A stretch of 64,000 nt of DNA from Paenibacillus sp. FSL R7-0345 (GTDB lineage Bacteria; Bacillota; Bacilli; Paenibacillales; Paenibacillaceae). A program made the position numbers and the translations under genes. The notes beneath the pieces are model-generated. The model was not told the DNA's origin. It did not search any database and saw only the letters and a list, made by a program, of their open reading frames with translations. Each line of letters opens with the position of its first letter. Positions within the stretch are counted from its first letter, which is position 1. The stretch lies in the NCBI RefSeq assembly GCF_038595055.1, contig NZ_CP152002.1:2338501-2402500 (forward strand). The letters are read 5' to 3'. Positions 1 to 8,427 of the stretch are shown here, one piece after another.

Positions 1-519
1 GTATTTAATGTCCAAATGGTTGGTCGGCTCGTCGAGAATCATGAATTCCGGCTGCTGGGCCAGCACACGCGCCAGAATGACACGCTGCTTCTCACCGCCT
101 GAGAGGGAGTTATAGCTGCGATCTGCATGCCCCTCCAGACTAACCTTGCGCAAGGCCCCGTTAACAATGTCCTGGTCCTGCTTATTGTCGTTCTCCAGCA
201 TCCCCTTATGCGGGGTCCGGCCCATCGCGACCATCTCACGTACAGTAAAATCAAAGCTCAGCTCATTGAACTGGCCAACAACGCCGAGCTTTTGCGCAAC
301 AAGCTTAGGGCTTGCCTTAATGACATCCAGATCAGCGAGAAAGACATCGCCCTGCTTGGGCTTGATGACTTTATAAATGCTTTTCAGAAGCGTGGATTTC
401 CCGCAGCCGTTTGGTCCGATCAGGCCGACAAATTGCTTGTTACGGACCTTGAGCGATACATCCTTGACAATATTGATATTGGAAAAAGAAACCGTCAGAT
501 GTTCAACGTTTAAATTCAT
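1..519 (-). CDS. Iron-siderophore ABC transporter ATP-binding protein (partial, C-terminus outside window)
   Basis: This is the nucleotide-binding subunit of a FecE/FhuC-type importer, which hydrolyses ATP on the cytoplasmic face to drive ferric-siderophore uptake. 173 codons are visible before the window edge cuts the gene. The order of motifs is typical: Walker A GPNGCGKST at about residues 35-43, ABC signature LSGGEKQR at 139-146, and Walker B FMILDEP at 159-165 followed by TNHLD. The ATG shares one base with the stop codon of the upstream permease gene (TAATG), so the two are probably translationally coupled and co-transcribed from the Fur-boxed promoter near 1690. The family is certain; the exact siderophore cannot be read from the sequence. 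Confidence 0.93.
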   Translation of the reverse strand, partial: MNLNVEHLTVSFSNINIVKDVSLKVRNKQFVGLIGPNGCGKSTLLKSIYKVIKPKQGDVFLADLDVIKASPKLVAQKLGVVGQFNELSFDFTVREMVAMGRTPHKGMLENDNKQDQDIVNGALRKVSLEGHADRSYNSLSGGEKQRVILARVLAQQPEFMILDEPTNHLDIKY

Positions 520-1634
520 TATGATTTGCCTCCAAACGCGTAGCCTTTTTTGACCAGCATGTACATGAACATCGGTGCACCAATCAGGGCGGTGATAATC
601 CCGATCGGCAGCTCCACATTCGGAACAATGGTCCGGGCGATAACATCTGTCCAGATCATGAAGATTGCCCCGAACAGAATGGAAGCCGGAAGCAGTCTGC
701 GGTGGTCTGAGCCGACAAGTCCCCGGACCAGATGGGGGATAATCAGGCCGACGAAGCCGATCATTCCGCAGCTGGCGACCATGATACCGGTGATCAGGGC
801 GGTGAGAATCATATAGGCTCTGCGGTATGCGCTTAAGGAAATTCCCAGCGTGACAGCAGCTTCATCACCAAGCAGCATGGCGTTCAGGGCGCGGAACTGC
901 ATCAGGAAGAATAAAGCGGCTACAGTGATGGATACGGCAATCAGCGGCAGCTTATCCCAGCTTGAGGCGGCCAGGCTGCCCATAGTCCAGAAGGTAACGG
1001 TTTTGATGCCTTCGGCATTGTTGGCGAAATAGACAATAAAGTTGGCAAAAGCGGTACATAACGCGTTTATGACCATACCGGCGAGCACAAGCTTGACAGA
1101 GGTCATTTTGCCGCCGGCATTGGCCAGGAGCAGTACAAGCAGGGAGGCGCCAACGGCACCGGCAAAGGCCCAGAAGGCTACGCCCGTCTGCCCGAGAAAA
1201 CCCATAGTCCCAAAGCCGACAAGAATGGCGAAGGTTGCACCAAGCGACCCGCCTGAGGAAATACCTAGTATGTATGGATCAGCGAGCGGATTCTGTACAG
1301 CAGCCTGCATGATGGTACCGCACAGCGTAAGACCGGCACCGATGAACAAGGCCATAAGCACGCGCGGGAACCGGATTTTCCAGATGATATCTACAAAAGA
1401 TCCGGAGGTCAGATCCTGTACGTTCCCGATTTGGATGCCTGTAATCTGATGGAGCAGAATCCGGTAGGATTGCGAGACGGGAATTTCTACTTGTCCAAAG
1501 GACACCGCTGCACCGGCAGACAGGACCGTAATGACCAGCAGCACGATAATAATAGCAGTGAATCCGTAACGACTGTTGATGATCGATTGCTTGGATGCCG
1601 GCTGCGCGGCTATCTCGGTTTGCATGACATTCAT
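519..1634 (-). CDS. FecCD-family iron-siderophore ABC transporter permease
   Basis: This 371-residue membrane subunit of a ferric-siderophore importer belongs to the FecCD/BtuC family. It has many hydrophobic helices, including a first TM segment at about 25-47, and family-typical stretches such as GAGLTLCGTIMQAAVQNPLADPY and GMIGFVGLIIPHLVR, the latter in the loop that contacts the ATPase. Length fits the family, although most systems use two permeases and only one is visible here, so it may act as a homodimer or the partner may lie beyond the left edge. The start is supported by AAGGAG six bases upstream of the ATG. The stop overlaps the start of the ATPase gene. A promoter with TTGACA and TATATT and a Fur-like box lies upstream. 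Confidence 0.95.
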   Translation of the reverse strand: MNVMQTEIAAQPASKQSIINSRYGFTAIIIVLLVITVLSAGAAVSFGQVEIPVSQSYRILLHQITGIQIGNVQDLTSGSFVDIIWKIRFPRVLMALFIGAGLTLCGTIMQAAVQNPLADPYILGISSGGSLGATFAILVGFGTMGFLGQTGVAFWAFAGAVGASLLVLLLANAGGKMTSVKLVLAGMVINALCTAFANFIVYFANNAEGIKTVTFWTMGSLAASSWDKLPLIAVSITVAALFFLMQFRALNAMLLGDEAAVTLGISLSAYRRAYMILTALITGIMVASCGMIGFVGLIIPHLVRGLVGSDHRRLLPASILFGAIFMIWTDVIARTIVPNVELPIGIITALIGAPMFMYMLVKKGYAFGGKS

Positions 1635-1666
1635 AGAGACTCCTTAATTATAGAGTTTTAATTTAA

Positions 1667-1740
1667 AATATACCGTATGATGAGAATCATTGTCAATGAG
1701 AATTATTATCATTGACAACTGCCCCAGCTTTCTATATTCT
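1667..1740. promoter_or_regulatory. Divergent promoters with two tandem Fur-like boxes
   Basis: Two 15-bp sequences match the Bacillus Fur 7-1-7 consensus (TGATAATNATTATCA): TGAGAATCATTGTCA at 1681-1695 (12 of 14 defined positions) and TGAGAATTATTATCA at 1697-1711 (13 of 14). On the minus strand a sigma-A promoter is visible, with -35 TTGACA at 1696-1691, an 18-bp spacer and -10 TATATT at 1672-1667. The first box overlaps its -35 and spacer. On the plus strand TTGACA at 1712-1717 and TATTCT at 1735-1740 (17-bp spacer) abut the second box. Iron-dependent repression of both the permease-ATPase operon and the binding-protein gene is inferred. Confidence 0.8.
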
Positions 1741-1824
1741 ACGATTGTATTCCTTGCAGGACGGTAGGTTATACTGGCCCTGGCAAGGCTGTTTACCAGA
1801 TATATAGAAAAGGGGATAGGAATA

Positions 1825-2904
1825 ATGAAAAAAGGATTAAAAACGTTTATGCCGCTGCTGGCGGTTTTGCTGCTGGTAGGGATTCTTTCAGCTTGTTCAT
1901 CTAACACGAAGAATGAGAACGCTTCTGCTGCTACAGCAGCACCTGCAGCGAATACAGCTGCTGAGGCGACTGAGGCTCCTACTGCTGCTCCAAGCACAAG
2001 CACGGTATATCCGCTGACTATTGAGAATTACTCGAATAACGGTGAAGGCACCGAATGGACAGCCAAATCCGTAACTTTTGACAAGGCGCCTGAGAAAGTG
2101 GTAGCCAATACCCAGGGAGCCGCTGAGCTTTTGATTAAGCTGGGCTTGACTGACAAAATGGTAGGTGTTGCTGCCCTGTATGGTGCAGGTGATCCTTCTG
2201 TCCAGGAAGAGTTCAAGAAGATCCCTGTAATCTCTGAAAACTATGCCAGCAAAGAGCTGGTTGTCGGAGCAAGTCCGGACCTGGTAATGGGACGTGCCGA
2301 CCTGTTCGCTGATGCGGACTGGGGTGTAGGAACGGTTACGGGGTTGAACGAGCTGGGTATCCAAACCTATCTGCAGAATACCAGCGTAAAGGGTGCCACC
2401 CTGGAAAGCCTGTACAAGGATATCGAGCAGCTTGGTCAAATCTTTGATGTACAGGAAAATGCTGCTGCTTATATCGATGAACTGAAACAGCGTGCACAGA
2501 AGATTAAAGATGAGTCAGCTGGGAGCAACGCAAAAACGTTCGCTTATGTATCCGACGGCGGAAACGGAGCCATTGCCATTTACAGCGGAAATATTGATAC
2601 ATTTGCCGGCGATGTGCTGAGCCTGCTGGGCATTACTAACAGCTTCGGCGATGTTACCGGCGACGTCAGCAAAGAACAGCTGCTTGCTACTAACCCTGAT
2701 GTGCTCTTGCTCTCCGTCTACACCGGCGGGGTTGATCCGCAGGAGACCCTGAAAGCTTTCTATGCTGACCCGTCGCTGCAAAGCCTGACGGCCATCAAGA
2801 ATAAAGCCATCTACCTGATCGACTTCAACCAGTTCTGGGGCTACAGCTACTCTATCTTTGACGGGGCTGAGAAGCTGCTGTCCGATATTTTGGCTAACCA
2901 GTAA
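1825..2904 (+). CDS. Siderophore ABC transporter substrate-binding lipoprotein
   Basis: This 359-residue extracellular receptor delivers ferric siderophore to the divergent permease and ATPase. The N-terminus is a lipoprotein signal peptide with lipobox LSAC and the lipidated Cys at residue 24, followed by an Ala/Thr-rich linker to about residue 65. The mature part is a type III periplasmic-binding fold of the FepB/FhuD kind, with motifs such as PEKVVANTQGAAELLIKLGL, SPDLVMGRADLF and TNPDVLLLSVY. AAGGGG precedes the ATG. It is transcribed away from its transporter genes across the shared Fur-like operator and ends at a strong terminator at 2922. The ligand class is inferred from the family; the exact siderophore is unknown. 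Confidence 0.94.
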   Translation: MKKGLKTFMPLLAVLLLVGILSACSSNTKNENASAATAAPAANTAAEATEAPTAAPSTSTVYPLTIENYSNNGEGTEWTAKSVTFDKAPEKVVANTQGAAELLIKLGLTDKMVGVAALYGAGDPSVQEEFKKIPVISENYASKELVVGASPDLVMGRADLFADADWGVGTVTGLNELGIQTYLQNTSVKGATLESLYKDIEQLGQIFDVQENAAAYIDELKQRAQKIKDESAGSNAKTFAYVSDGGNGAIAIYSGNIDTFAGDVLSLLGITNSFGDVTGDVSKEQLLATNPDVLLLSVYTGGVDPQETLKAFYADPSLQSLTAIKNKAIYLIDFNQFWGYSYSIFDGAEKLLSDILANQ

Positions 2905-2921
2905 AACGTTAAATCTATGAA

Positions 2922-2962
2922 AGCAGGCCAGGCAGCGCAATAGCTGCCTGACCTGCTTTTTG
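2922..2962 (+). terminator. Rho-independent terminator after the siderophore-binding protein
   Basis: A 15-bp stem (AGCAGGCCAGGCAGC at 2922-2936 pairing with 2943-2957, one mismatch) with a 6-base loop is followed by a short T tract. Confidence 0.85.
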
Positions 2963-3074
2963 CTGTGGCTGGGAGCCTAGTAAATATTAATTTTGAATGT
3001 TCAGCAATTTAGAGATAGAATGATGAAATAGTAAAAATGATAGTGATATTACAACAGCTTGGGGGAACAGATTC

Positions 3075-4127
3075 ATGGAACTGGGAATCAGTACATTTGT
3101 GGAGACCACACCGGATGTGGTTACAGGGGAAACAATGAGCCACGCAGAACGGCTGCGTGAAGTGGTAGAGGAGATCGTGCTGGCTGACCAGGTCGGGCTG
3201 GACGTGTATGGTGTCGGGGAGCATCACCGGCCGGATTTTGCAGCTTCATCTCCGGCAGTAGTAATGGCGGCAGCAGCCAGCCTGACGAGCAAAATCCGCC
3301 TGACGAGTGCCGTTATGATTCTGTCATCGGCTGATCCGGTGCGTGTCTATCAGGATTTTGCCACCTTGGACGGTCTGAGTAACGGACGGGCTGAGATTAT
3401 GGTCGGCCGGGGTTCATTTGTTGAATCGTTCCCGCTGTTCGGCTGTGATCTGAAGGACTATGAAAGTTTATTTGATGAAAAGCTGGACCTTCTAATGAAG
3501 CTTCAGCACTCTGAGCGGGTGACCTGGGAAGGCAAGCACAGACCCGCTATACATAACCTAGCAATCTACCCCCGTCCGGTACAGGACCCTCTGCCGGTCT
3601 GGATTGCCAGTGCAGGCAGCCCGGAATCTGCGGTACGCTCCGGAGCACTCGGTCTGCCGTTTGCGCTGGCGATGATTGGTCCTGTCCGCCCGCTGGATTT
3701 TGCCTCGCATGTGAAGCTGTATAAAGAAGCGGCAGCAGCCGCCGGGCATGACCTCACAAAGCTGCCAATTGCGGCGCATGCCCATGGCTTTGTAGCGGAG
3801 AGTACGCCGCAGGCAATCGGGCAGTTCTTCCCGTCGACCTTTGCCAGAACTAACGTGCGGGCGGTTGAGAAGAATCTGCCCCCGTATACCCGCGCTGATT
3901 ATGATGCGGCAGTCAGACCGGAAGGCGCGTTATTCGTCGGCGATCCCCGGACCGTCGCGGACAAAATCATTCAATTACGCAAAGAAGTCGGAATCACCAG
4001 ATTCCTGCTGCACGTCCCGCACGGCACCATGCCCCATGCCGAGGTGATGGAATCAATCCGGCTGCTTGGAACAGAGGTGGCTCCGCTGGTACGTGAGGAA
4101 ATTGCGCGCTGGGAGGAGAATCTGTAG
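3075..4127 (+). CDS. LLM-class flavin-dependent oxidoreductase
   Basis: This 350-residue member of the bacterial luciferase-like monooxygenase superfamily is an FMNH2- or F420-type TIM-barrel enzyme. Recognisable segments are MELGISTFVET at the N-terminus, VGLDVYGVGEHHRPDF (residues about 41-56), SKIRLTSAVMILSSADPVRVYQDFATLD and GRAEIMVGRGSFVESF, all typical of the group whose members oxidise small organic substrates. It starts with an ATG preceded by GGGGGA. The gene stands alone between a terminator and the zinc-finger gene that starts 18 bp after its stop, with which it may share a transcript. The substrate cannot be inferred. Confidence 0.88.
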   Translation: MELGISTFVETTPDVVTGETMSHAERLREVVEEIVLADQVGLDVYGVGEHHRPDFAASSPAVVMAAAASLTSKIRLTSAVMILSSADPVRVYQDFATLDGLSNGRAEIMVGRGSFVESFPLFGCDLKDYESLFDEKLDLLMKLQHSERVTWEGKHRPAIHNLAIYPRPVQDPLPVWIASAGSPESAVRSGALGLPFALAMIGPVRPLDFASHVKLYKEAAAAAGHDLTKLPIAAHAHGFVAESTPQAIGQFFPSTFARTNVRAVEKNLPPYTRADYDAAVRPEGALFVGDPRTVADKIIQLRKEVGITRFLLHVPHGTMPHAEVMESIRLLGTEVAPLVREEIARWEENL

Positions 4128-4145
4128 GGTAAAGGAGGTTGTCCA

Positions 4146-5453
4146 ATGACAGAGCGTATCCCCTGTAAAAGTGAAGGCTGCAGCGCGACCATTCTTCCGG
4201 CTACCTTTCAGAAAACCGGCGGCTACTGCATGCCCTGTGTACAGGTTAAAGAGCGGGATGAGCGGCAGGCGTATATTTTGCAGCACCGTAAAACAGTAGA
4301 TTTGTATGCAGGGGTTACAGACCCCGTTGAGGTACTGAAGATTATGCACGCATCCAGGCCGCATGATCCGTTAATGGTGTACGCGCCGTACAAAACCGGC
4401 AAGGAGGAGCTGTATAGCTCTCTTTCCGGGGAGGATGCAGGCCGGATGGAGGCTTATGCTGTTGAGCTGCTGCAGGCAGGTGATGAAGATACGTGCACCG
4501 AGGTTCTGATGTCGCTGGCCTGTTACAATAACAGGCTGCTGAGCGGCACGGGAACTCTTGCTGAGCTACTGCGCAGAGAAGTATATCATCCAGGTTTTTT
4601 GTATAAAGATGCACCTGCTGATATCCGGGATTTGCTGCTGGAGCAGGTCGATACAGACGCGGAGCACCGTAATTTCCTGCTGCTGGCTTTAAGCTGGATT
4701 GGAGACGAGGTTGTCGTTCAGCGTTTCAGGGATTGGCGGGAGCAGGCACCGGATTGGGCGGATGAGCTCTATGCCGCACCTGAGAAGTATGCTAATGAAG
4801 CCGGATGGGAGCTGACTGCGGAGGGGGAACGGCGGGATTTATTTTACCGGAATAATTATGCTGTTGAAAACCCCCCCCCCTCTTCTGCTGCAGTATACCC
4901 GGACGAACCGGCTGGAAGTTTTCTCTCTGAGAGCGGTCACCGTTGTGAGTGGTGCGGGAATCCGCTTACCATGCTTATGGATATTCATGCAGAACACACT
5001 GCGGTAAAACGTCTGCCTGTTATCGGGCAAAGGCTGCAAGTGCAGACCTGCATTATATGCAGCTGCTACGGCCCGGTATATATGGAGCTGGATTCCATGC
5101 ATGGAGCACGTTGGAGTGCTTTTAACCAAAAACCTGATTATTTACCTGAGAGTGACCCGAATGAGGAGAGCCGGGAGTACCTGTCTGCCGGAAAGCAATT
5201 CCGGATAGCAGAGAAGCCGAGGAATACCTATTATGCCGCTGAGTGGACACTGGAGCCGTGGGCCTCGCAGCTTGGCGGGTATCCGACCTGGATTCAGGAT
5301 GCGGAGTATCCGGTGTGCCCCTGCTGCTCGCAGAGCATGCATTTTATCGGACAGCTGGATTGGGAAGCCGTAGAGAAGTATGGGGAAGGAATCTATTATA
5401 TGTTCTTATGCCCGGAAGGCCGGATGTCCGCCACGCTGTTTCAGCAGTCCTGA
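4146..5453 (+). CDS. Zinc-finger protein with YwqG/DUF1963-like C-terminus; contains a C10 tract
   Basis: This 435-residue cytoplasmic protein of unknown function has several paired cysteines that suggest zinc-binding knuckles: CxxxGC and CMPC near the N-terminus, CEWCGNP near residue 270, CIIC at about 305, and CPCC near 395. The last part (QLGGYPTWIQ, CPCCSQSMHFIGQLD) resembles the C-terminus of YwqG/DUF1963 proteins. AAAGGAGG precedes the ATG. Inside the frame at 4871-4880 is an uninterrupted run of ten cytosines, encoding a Pro run near residue 243. Slippage there would truncate the protein. The start directly follows the flavin oxidoreductase gene, so co-transcription is likely. Function is unknown. 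Confidence 0.75.
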   Translation: MTERIPCKSEGCSATILPATFQKTGGYCMPCVQVKERDERQAYILQHRKTVDLYAGVTDPVEVLKIMHASRPHDPLMVYAPYKTGKEELYSSLSGEDAGRMEAYAVELLQAGDEDTCTEVLMSLACYNNRLLSGTGTLAELLRREVYHPGFLYKDAPADIRDLLLEQVDTDAEHRNFLLLALSWIGDEVVVQRFRDWREQAPDWADELYAAPEKYANEAGWELTAEGERRDLFYRNNYAVENPPPSSAAVYPDEPAGSFLSESGHRCEWCGNPLTMLMDIHAEHTAVKRLPVIGQRLQVQTCIICSCYGPVYMELDSMHGARWSAFNQKPDYLPESDPNEESREYLSAGKQFRIAEKPRNTYYAAEWTLEPWASQLGGYPTWIQDAEYPVCPCCSQSMHFIGQLDWEAVEKYGEGIYYMFLCPEGRMSATLFQQS

Positions 5454-5498
5454 TCTGTTTACGGACCGGTTAATGATCTGGAATTATCCTGCCTAACA

Positions 5499-6035
5499 CT
5501 ATCTTTTCCAGGTAAAATAACGGGCGTTCCTCCTTAGCTCCTTCGACCTCAGATTGACCGCCAGCTCCTCCATTGCTGATAGGCTTGCTACACTGCACAA
5601 CAGGCAGGCGGTCACCGTCAGCCCAAGCAGATTGTAGAGAAAAGGGAAGCAGAACAACAGCAGTCCGGTTGCCTTATTAGCGTAAGTATGGATAAACGCC
5701 AGAGCGCGGTATCTTAACCAGCCGGCCAGTAACGAAGCAAAGCGGATGATTGCGATCCCGGCTATCCAGCCTATCGTCCACAGGGGTAACCGCAGGAGCG
5801 GAAGGAAGACCATCAGCAGCACGCCTATAAAAAAGGCATCGGCTACACTGTCCAGACTCGCGCCAGCTTCGCTGGCGCTGTTTGTTTTGCGGGCAATATA
5901 GCCGTCAAGCGCATCACTCGCCCCGCACAGGGCATAGACGGCAAGGAACAGGCCGGATAAGGGCTCAATAAACAGCAGGCCGAGTGAGCCGGTCATCCGC
6001 ATGACAGTAAGCATGTTGGGGATATGTCTGATCAT
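5499..6035 (-). CDS. CDP-alcohol phosphatidyltransferase family protein
   Basis: This 178-residue integral membrane enzyme of phospholipid head-group synthesis transfers a phosphatidyl group from CDP-diacylglycerol to an alcohol. The complete signature D-x2-DG-x2-AR-x8-G-x3-D-x3-D is present at residues D41, D44-G45, A48-R49, G58, D62 and D66, counting from the ATG at 6035. Several hydrophobic helices follow, and the size fits the family (PgsA or cardiolipin-synthase-like). The frame extends upstream to 6086, but the ATG at 6035 has GGAGG four bases before it, so it is the better start. It stands alone and convergent to the preceding gene. The alcohol substrate is not determinable. Confidence 0.88.
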   Translation of the reverse strand: MIRHIPNMLTVMRMTGSLGLLFIEPLSGLFLAVYALCGASDALDGYIARKTNSASEAGASLDSVADAFFIGVLLMVFLPLLRLPLWTIGWIAGIAIIRFASLLAGWLRYRALAFIHTYANKATGLLLFCFPFLYNLLGLTVTACLLCSVASLSAMEELAVNLRSKELRRNARYFTWKR

Positions 6036-6189
6036 GGCGCCTCCAGATACGAATATTGATGTGCCGAAGTTTTTTTTATTTTGCAAATGCTGCTCATCTT
6101 AGGGAACGGTGGGGACTTTTATTATATCTGAGCCTGCTGCTTCTGTGATAGGGTAAAATTAACAATAATGGATACGGGTTGGTGAAAGC

Positions 6190-7110
6190 GTGCGCGGACT
6201 AAATGAGAGTTTAAAAGGAAATCCCTTATTTGCCGGGGCTGAATTCAGTAAGCTGAAGATAAGGCTGTACATGCTGGTACCGCTGTATTTTGTATTATGG
6301 ATGGGGAGCCTGACTGCAGGGCGGTGGGTTTATTCAGGAGCTTCGTATGGGCTGATTCAGGTTTTTGGGCTGGGTGAAGGCGCGGTTCAGGTGTACCGGA
6401 AGGTTGTCGTATGCGGTATACAAGTGATTTTATTCTGCTTATGGATCATTATGATCGAAAAGCGTCCGCTCAGGTCGGCGGGATTCCCCGCAGTAAAACC
6501 GTTTAGAGTCTATTGGACAGGGTTCCTCATCGGGTTCGGTGCGATTTCAGCGGTAACTGCAATATTACTGGGTATGGGTATGGTGCAGGTGGAAGCTTAT
6601 CATTGGGCATCCTTTATACCGCTGGCAGCTGTTATTGCTCTCGGGTGGATGGTTCAGAGTGCGGCGGAGGAGCTGGCTGTCAGGGGCTGGCTAATTCCCA
6701 TGCTGGCAAAGGAAAGCTCACCGGCCTTTGCGATAATATTGTCATCGGTTATATTCGGGATCTTTCATCTGTTCAGCTCCGGGGTTACGGTGTTATCTTT
6801 TATTAATCTGATCTTGTCAGGCTTGTTTTTTGCCGGTTATGCGGTTGTTACTAAACATATTTGGGGAGTCTGCGGGATGCATTTTGCCTGGAATGTTACG
6901 CTCGGCAATCTTTACGGGTTTCCTGTAAGCGGGTTTCCGGATAACGGGCGGACGCTTGTGGAGATGAGTCAGACGGGTCCTGAACTGTTTACAGGCGGGG
7001 CGTTCGGTCCGGAGGGAGGCGTGATTACAACTTTGGTATTGCTGTCGGGGATCATCATTCTGGCAATACTCTGGAATCGGCAGCGGCTACTCTTTACTTC
7101 CACGAATTAA
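6190..7110 (+). CDS. CPBP-family intramembrane glutamic endopeptidase
   Basis: This 306-residue multi-pass membrane protein of the CAAX protease and bacteriocin-processing (CPBP/Abi) family has all conserved motifs: EELAVRG with E160, E161 and R165, then GIFHLF with its histidine, then MHFAWNVTLGNLYGF with the last histidine and asparagine. These residues form the putative active site within the membrane. Such proteins process prenylated or peptide substrates or give immunity to bacteriocins; no bacteriocin gene lies nearby. It uses a GTG start with only a weak Shine-Dalgarno (GGTGAAAG). The flanking genes look unrelated. Confidence 0.9.
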   Translation: MRGLNESLKGNPLFAGAEFSKLKIRLYMLVPLYFVLWMGSLTAGRWVYSGASYGLIQVFGLGEGAVQVYRKVVVCGIQVILFCLWIIMIEKRPLRSAGFPAVKPFRVYWTGFLIGFGAISAVTAILLGMGMVQVEAYHWASFIPLAAVIALGWMVQSAAEELAVRGWLIPMLAKESSPAFAIILSSVIFGIFHLFSSGVTVLSFINLILSGLFFAGYAVVTKHIWGVCGMHFAWNVTLGNLYGFPVSGFPDNGRTLVEMSQTGPELFTGGAFGPEGGVITTLVLLSGIIILAILWNRQRLLFTSTN

Positions 7111-7204
7111 CATTTTTCTAGTAACATTTGTAACAGTGTTTAATGCTAGAATTTGATAAAAATAGGTTGTAAGCGTTTTTTATAACTGGACTGGGGGAAT
7201 CTTT

Positions 7205-7756
7205 GTGAAAAAAGTAACAAAACTAATGCTGGTGGCCGGAATCTCACTGGCACTTGTAGGCGTCGGCAACAGCGGTGCGCTTAACAACGTATCTTCTGCA
7301 GCGAGTGCGCCTCTGAAAGTGGGCCGTGTTGAGGCAGCAGCCCATGGTACCAAGTGCTTTACTGTAGCCGTTGCAGTCGTTCAGAACGGCGTAATCGTAG
7401 CTGCTTCCCTGGATGACTACCAGTTCCTGAGCACAGATGTGGCAACGGGAGTGCCTAACTCTGACAAGGACTTTGGACAAAACTATAAGGACCCTAACGT
7501 CGTGCTGGCTTCCAAAAAAAGCAATTCCAAGTATTACAGCGAACACATGAAGGAAGCGGCAGGCTCCACAGTTGCTTATGACAAGAACCTGGCTGCGATT
7601 GAAAAGTTCGCAACAGGCAGAACAATCAAATCATTGGAACAGACACTGACTTACAAATCGGCTGAGCAGGTAGTTGATGCAGTAAGCGGTGCAACGCTTG
7701 TAGATACTCACGGCTATCTGAAAGCAATCCTTGATGCAGCCAAGGCTGCTAAATAG
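7205..7756 (+). CDS. Secreted FMN-binding-domain-like protein with a flavinylation motif
   Basis: This 183-residue protein begins with an N-terminal signal peptide (Lys-rich start, hydrophobic core to about residue 25). The rest resembles an extracytoplasmic FMN-binding domain: a variable region with VAVAVVQNGVIVAASLDDYQ, then DAVSGAT at residues 158-164 followed by LVDTHGYLKAIL. D-x2-S-G-A-T is the motif at which ApbE-type transferases attach FMN to the threonine (here T164). No ApbE, quinone dehydrogenase or other electron-transfer partner is encoded in the window, so its electron source is unknown. A GTG start follows GGGGGA, and a good terminator follows the gene. Covalent flavin is inferred from the motif alone. 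Confidence 0.75.
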   Translation: MKKVTKLMLVAGISLALVGVGNSGALNNVSSAASAPLKVGRVEAAAHGTKCFTVAVAVVQNGVIVAASLDDYQFLSTDVATGVPNSDKDFGQNYKDPNVVLASKKSNSKYYSEHMKEAAGSTVAYDKNLAAIEKFATGRTIKSLEQTLTYKSAEQVVDAVSGATLVDTHGYLKAILDAAKAAK

Positions 7757-7778
7757 GAAACAGTCTCTTGGATGTGCT

Positions 7779-7813
7779 ACACCTTCACAGCAGCAGCTGT
7801 GAAGGTGTTTTTG
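7779..7813 (+). terminator. Rho-independent terminator
   Basis: A perfect 12-bp stem, ACACCTTCACAG at 7779-7790 with its complement at 7797-7808, is followed by a T run. It lies between convergent genes. Confidence 0.88.
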
Positions 7814-7823
7814 CTTGCCGGGA

Positions 7824-8198
7824 TTAAATCATGAAACACCAGCGGACGCCAAAAGTATCTGCAAACTGCACCATGCACGGACTGTAGAAAACCGGGCCCA
7901 GCGGGGTAATGGTTGTGCTTCCGGCCTTGATGCTGTCGTAAGCCTGTTTCAAAGCATCTTCGTGCTCGAATATGGCTACAAGCTCCTGGACTGACTCTGT
8001 TGGATAACCGGATGTGCCGCCGTAATCACTAAGCATGATCCGCTGGCCGAGAATGTGCATTTCTGCGTGAATGACAACTGTTTCGGGCTCTTGCCCCGGA
8101 TCATACATAACCGAATCGGCAGAACTGTGAAAAGCCAGCGAGTATAGCCGGATCGCCTCGTTCGTACGCCCGTTCAAATAGAATTGCGGAATCAGCAT
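7824..8198 (-). CDS. VOC/PhnB-like protein
   Basis: This 124-residue protein of the vicinal-oxygen-chelate fold belongs to the PhnB/YcdG type (formerly annotated as 3-demethylubiquinone methyltransferase-like). It starts MLIPQFYLNGRTNEAIRLYSLAF, the usual PhnB opening, and ends with FADTFGVRWCFMI, the typical VOC close. A central VVIHAEMHILGQRIMLSD strand supplies the histidine and glutamate positions common in the family. No metal ligand set can be proved. The start has GAAGGAGATT upstream. It is convergent with the FMN-binding protein gene. The physiological role of such proteins is generally unknown. Confidence 0.85.
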   Translation of the reverse strand: MLIPQFYLNGRTNEAIRLYSLAFHSSADSVMYDPGQEPETVVIHAEMHILGQRIMLSDYGGTSGYPTESVQELVAIFEHEDALKQAYDSIKAGSTTITPLGPVFYSPCMVQFADTFGVRWCFMI

Positions 8199-8427
8199 CG
8201 AAAATCTCCTTCATAGGAATAGTGAGAGTATTAGCAGATAATTCTATAAATATTTTACAGGAAATAGTTTTCACTGTATTGTAAAAAAACGGCATGAGCT
8301 AGTATGAAATCGCGCCGCTAAAGGGTTTGTTATACGTGCGCATGTATTCCGGCTGCCGATAGGGTGAGGATTATATTTTAACCTTAGGCTGGATGATGGT
8401 ATGATAGATAGCGGGGTGAAAATACGA

